Positions 22,912 through 25,123 of a stretch of DNA of 25,123 nt are shown here, in pieces (position 1 is the first letter of the stretch; every line of letters starts with the position of its first letter). The stretch comes from JAIUNP01 sp020161975. GTDB taxonomy: Bacteria > Pseudomonadota > Alphaproteobacteria > Rhizobiales > Beijerinckiaceae. A program made the position numbers and the translations under genes. The notes below the pieces were generated by a model. The model worked only from the letters and a program-made list of their open reading frames with translations, was not told the origin of the DNA and made no database searches. Location: assembly GCA_036745275.1 (NCBI GenBank), contig DAIOGK010000035.1, forward strand, positions 1 through 25,123, read 5' to 3'.

Positions 22912-23376
22912 ATGACGATGACACGAAATGCGCTGTTCGCCGTATTTCTGGTTGCCCCCCTGCTGAGCGGATGCGGCCAGCCGCCTGTCACGCGCGGATA
23001 CGTTCAGGATGATCGCGCGCTCGAACAGATCAAGCCCGGCACCAGCGCGGAAAGTGTCATTCTCGTGCTCGGCACCCCGTCTGTCGTCTCCACCGTGGGC
23101 GGCAAGGGCTATTACTACATTTCGCAGAGGGTCTCGCAGCGCTACCAGTTCATGCATCCGACCATCACGGACCAGCGCGTGCTCGCCGTCTTCATCGACG
23201 GCAAGAACAAGGTGGAGCGCGTTGCCAATTACGGCATGGAAGACGGGCGTCTGTTCGACTTCATCACCCGCAAGACCGCGACAGGCGGCGATGAACTGAC
23301 GTTCGTGCGCCAGCTCATCAGGGCCTCGAACCTTTCGGCGCCGGGTACAAACACGTCGGTTCAGCCCGGCATGTAA
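22912..23376 (+). CDS. bamE: Outer membrane assembly lipoprotein BamE (SmpA/OmlA)
   Basis: BamE is a small lipoprotein of the BAM complex that inserts beta-barrel proteins into the outer membrane. The 154-residue product has a lipoprotein signal with lipobox LLSGC (Cys21 becomes acylated). The SmpA/OmlA fold follows: ALEQIKPGTSAESVILVLGTPSVVSTVGGKGYYYISQRVSQRYQF, then RVLAVFIDGKNKVERVANYGMEDG. The C-terminal tail to GTNTSVQPGM is flexible. I chose ATG 22912; a second ATG at 22918 is equally possible, with AGAGG upstream serving either. The frame is open further upstream, but that part overlaps the opposing chaperone gene and does not resemble a signal peptide. It ends four bases before the convergent nhaA stop. 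Confidence 0.9.
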   Translation: MTMTRNALFAVFLVAPLLSGCGQPPVTRGYVQDDRALEQIKPGTSAESVILVLGTPSVVSTVGGKGYYYISQRVSQRYQFMHPTITDQRVLAVFIDGKNKVERVANYGMEDGRLFDFITRKTATGGDELTFVRQLIRASNLSAPGTNTSVQPGM

Positions 23377-23380
23377 GGGT

Positions 23381-24565
23381 TCAGGAGAGCGCCTCGGCGC
23401 CCTCCTCCTTCGGTTGCTGATCGGGACGCAGGCGTGACAGCAGCGCCAGCCCCGCCAGTGCAGAGACGATCGAGCCCATCAGGACGCCGACCTTCACCGC
23501 ATCCTGAAGCGCTGCATTGTCCGGGAAGGCAAGCAGCCCGATGAACAGGCTCATCGTGAAACCGATGCCGCAAAGCATCGCGACACCAAACAGTTGCGTC
23601 ATCGTCGCGCCTTCGGGACAGCGGGCAAGTCCCGTGCGAATGGCCACCCAGGACGCGCCATAAACCCCCACCAGCTTGCCGACGAACAGCCCCAGTGCGA
23701 TGCCCAGCGGCACCGCGTTCAGCAGCGTATCCGCCGTCATGCCGGCAAAGGATACGCCCGCATTGGCAAGGCCGAAGACCGGCACCACGATGAAGCCCAC
23801 AGGCTTGTGCAGCGCGTGTTCGAGGCGGTGCAGCGGGGAATGGTCCGAGGCGGCAACCAACGGGATCGCCATTGCCACCGCAACGCCGGCCAAGGTCGCA
23901 TGGATGCCGGATTTCAGCACCATGAACCAGACCACGATGCCGATCAGCAGATAGGGCCAGAGTGCCGTGACGGAGCGGCGGTTAAGCACCGCGAGGGCTG
24001 CCAGCCCCGCAGCCGCTCCCGCCAGATACAGCGCGGAGAGATTGGTGGTGTAGAACACCGCGATGATGATGATGGCAGCAAGATCATCGATGATCGCCAG
24101 CGCGGCCAGAAACACCTTCAGCGAAGTGGGAATGCGCGAGCCAAGCAGCGCCAGCACGCCCAGGGCAAAGGCAATGTCGGTGGCGGTGGGAATGGCCCAG
24201 CCGCGCATCGCCTCGGGATTGCTCCGGTTCAGCGCCACATAGATCAGCGCTGGCACAATCACGCCGCCTGCCGCCGCCAACCCCGGCAGGGCCCGGGCGG
24301 GCCAGGTCGACAATTCGCCTTCGATGAACTCGCGCTTCACCTCAAGCCCGACCAGCAGGAAGAATATTGCCATCAGCGCATCGTTGATCCAGTGCAACAC
24401 GGACAGACCGGCGACCTTGGTTTCCAGCGTGGCGAAATAGCTGGGCGCCAGCGGTGAATTGGCAATGACCAGCGCCAGCGCTGCCACGATCATCAGAACG
24501 ATGCCGCCCGATGCCTCATTGGCCAGAAAGGCCCGGATTGCCCGGACTGCCCGAATGTCGTTCAC
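23381..24565 (-). CDS. nhaA: Na+/H+ antiporter NhaA
   Basis: NhaA exchanges two external protons for one internal Na+ at the inner membrane and supports pH and salt tolerance. The 394-residue protein is close to the E. coli length (388). It retains the ion-binding pair Asp160-Asp161 in AIIDDLAAIIIIAVFYT and the TATDIAFALG segment with Asp130, matching E. coli Asp163/164 and Asp133. About twelve helices are evident. The start is GTG 24565 (NDIRAVRAIRAFLANEASGG follows), with AAAGGAAA upstream; 19 extra in-frame residues upstream look non-coding. It is convergent with bamE, with only four bases between the stops. Confidence 0.93.
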   Translation of the reverse strand: MNDIRAVRAIRAFLANEASGGIVLMIVAALALVIANSPLAPSYFATLETKVAGLSVLHWINDALMAIFFLLVGLEVKREFIEGELSTWPARALPGLAAAGGVIVPALIYVALNRSNPEAMRGWAIPTATDIAFALGVLALLGSRIPTSLKVFLAALAIIDDLAAIIIIAVFYTTNLSALYLAGAAAGLAALAVLNRRSVTALWPYLLIGIVVWFMVLKSGIHATLAGVAVAMAIPLVAASDHSPLHRLEHALHKPVGFIVVPVFGLANAGVSFAGMTADTLLNAVPLGIALGLFVGKLVGVYGASWVAIRTGLARCPEGATMTQLFGVAMLCGIGFTMSLFIGLLAFPDNAALQDAVKVGVLMGSIVSALAGLALLSRLRPDQQPKEEGAEALS

Positions 24566-24727
24566 GTCGTTTCCTTTCCCTTCAGTCGGTGGCGCGCGCC
24601 ACCATGCGGGCGAACACAGCATGGGTTATAATGCTTGAGACCGGGAAGCGGTTGCAAAGATTCAACGCTCCAATCCCCCCCTTCCCCTCCCGCATGCAGA
24701 ACAACGCAGAAAGCGCCCACTTCAAAC

Positions 24728-24758
24728 GCAATCGGGCGGGGTTTCCCCCGCCCGTTGC
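24728..24758 (-). terminator. GC-rich hairpin terminator after hppA
   Basis: CGGGCGGGG (24733-24741) and CCCCGCCCG (24746-24754) form a perfect nine-base-pair stem with a four-base loop. The stem is extended by GCAA (24728-24731) pairing with TTGC (24755-24758) across one bulged base. It begins 23 bases beyond the hppA stop in the direction of hppA transcription. No strong U-run follows (ATTGCGTTT only), so it may act with Rho or as an RNA 3'-end stabiliser. Confidence 0.7.
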
Positions 24759-24780
24759 GAAGTCATCCTAACAGAGCCGC

Positions 24781-25123
24781 TCAGTGCGACAGGATCGCCA
24801 GCAGCAGCAGCGCCACGATGTTGGTGATCTTGATGGCCGGATTCACGGCCGGACCGGCGGTGTCCTTGTAGGGGTCGCCGACGGTATCACCCGTCACTGA
24901 CGCCTTGTGGGCATCCGACCCCTTGAGGTGCTTCACGCCGTCCTTGTCAACAAAGCCATCCTCGAACGACTTCTTGGCATTGTCCCAGGCGCCGCCGCCC
25001 GAGGTCATCGAGATGGCGACGAAGAGGCCGTTGACGATCACGCCGAGCAGCGAGGCACCGAGCGCGGCGAAAGCCGAGGCCTTGGAGCCGGACACCCAGA
25101 GAACCACGTAGTAGGCGAAGACC
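24781..25123 (-). CDS. hppA: Membrane-bound proton-translocating pyrophosphatase, C-terminal part
   Basis: Only the last 113 codons are in the window; the gene continues beyond the right edge. HppA couples hydrolysis of pyrophosphate to ion pumping across the inner membrane. The family C-terminus is unmistakable: a helix ending in VIVNGLFVAISMT, then SGGGAWDNAKKSFEDG, the conserved GDTVGDPYKDTAGPAVNPAIKITN, which contributes pyrophosphate-binding Asp and Lys residues, and the final helix IVALLLLAIL. K+ dependence and ion specificity are set by residues outside the window and cannot be told. The stop at 24781 is followed by a hairpin. Confidence 0.95.
   Translation of the reverse strand, partial: VFAYYVVLWVSGSKASAFAALGASLLGVIVNGLFVAISMTSGGGAWDNAKKSFEDGFVDKDGVKHLKGSDAHKASVTGDTVGDPYKDTAGPAVNPAIKITNIVALLLLAILSH

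Noticed and set aside
23384..23405. Hairpin GGAGAGCGCC/GGCGCCCTCC between bamE and nhaA as a terminator
   Set aside because: It lies within the nhaA 3' coding end, has a mismatch and no U-run; it might stop bamE transcription but the support is weak.
1..25123. CRISPR array, rRNA, toxin-antitoxin or phage-defence system
   Set aside because: I looked for regularly spaced repeats, rRNA segments and paired small genes with such motifs and saw none.

Overview
The window looks like part of an alphaproteobacterial chromosome, most probably from the Hyphomicrobiales (Rhizobiales). GC is high. The right half has the order hppA, nhaA, bamE, a CBP3-type bc1 chaperone, DUF177, plsX, fabH, ihfA, merR-type regulator, which is familiar from that order. 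Species cannot be named from the sequence alone.

Left end (1-1285): a mobile-DNA junction. Bases 1-52 look like the terminal segment of an IS21-family element. An AT-rich stretch with paired direct repeats follows, then bases 370-419, which are exactly the anticodon arm, T arm, acceptor 3' strand and CCA of a proline tRNA (anticodon GGG) with no 5' half. This is the expected trace (attR) of an element that entered the 3' end of a tRNA-Pro gene and lies to the left. A decayed IS3-type transposase follows, then a small winged-helix-like gene whose promoter sits inside a 14-bp inverted repeat.

Catabolic or uptake module (1310-4568): an AapJ-type amino-acid binding protein, a TctC/Bug-type binding protein and an EthD-SDR fusion oxidoreductase. 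No permease genes are next to either binding protein.

Surface-glycan region (4786-10451): a methyltransferase and a GT4 glycosyltransferase on the + strand face a minus-strand operon, opgH - FkbM methyltransferase - secreted unknown. This may build and decorate a periplasmic or surface glucan.

Central cluster (10575-15646): a zinc-less MDR dehydrogenase, a 6-pyruvoyl-tetrahydropterin-synthase homologue lacking key catalytic residues, a GT4 glycosyltransferase and a methyltransferase are packed with ATGA overlaps. After an inverted cytochrome b561 gene comes a GTP cyclohydrolase II. Together they could make a modified, glycosylated and methylated heterocycle. This is the best candidate in the window for an undescribed pathway, although the function is inference. 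A large YfhO-like membrane protein follows.

Right part (17990-25123): housekeeping genes for envelope lipid synthesis (plsX-fabH), nucleoid protein (ihfA), a MerR-type regulator with a long proline-rich tail, outer-membrane assembly (bamE), respiratory complex assembly, Na+/H+ antiport (nhaA) and the 3' end of a membrane pyrophosphatase gene (hppA) cut by the window edge. A GC-rich hairpin follows hppA.
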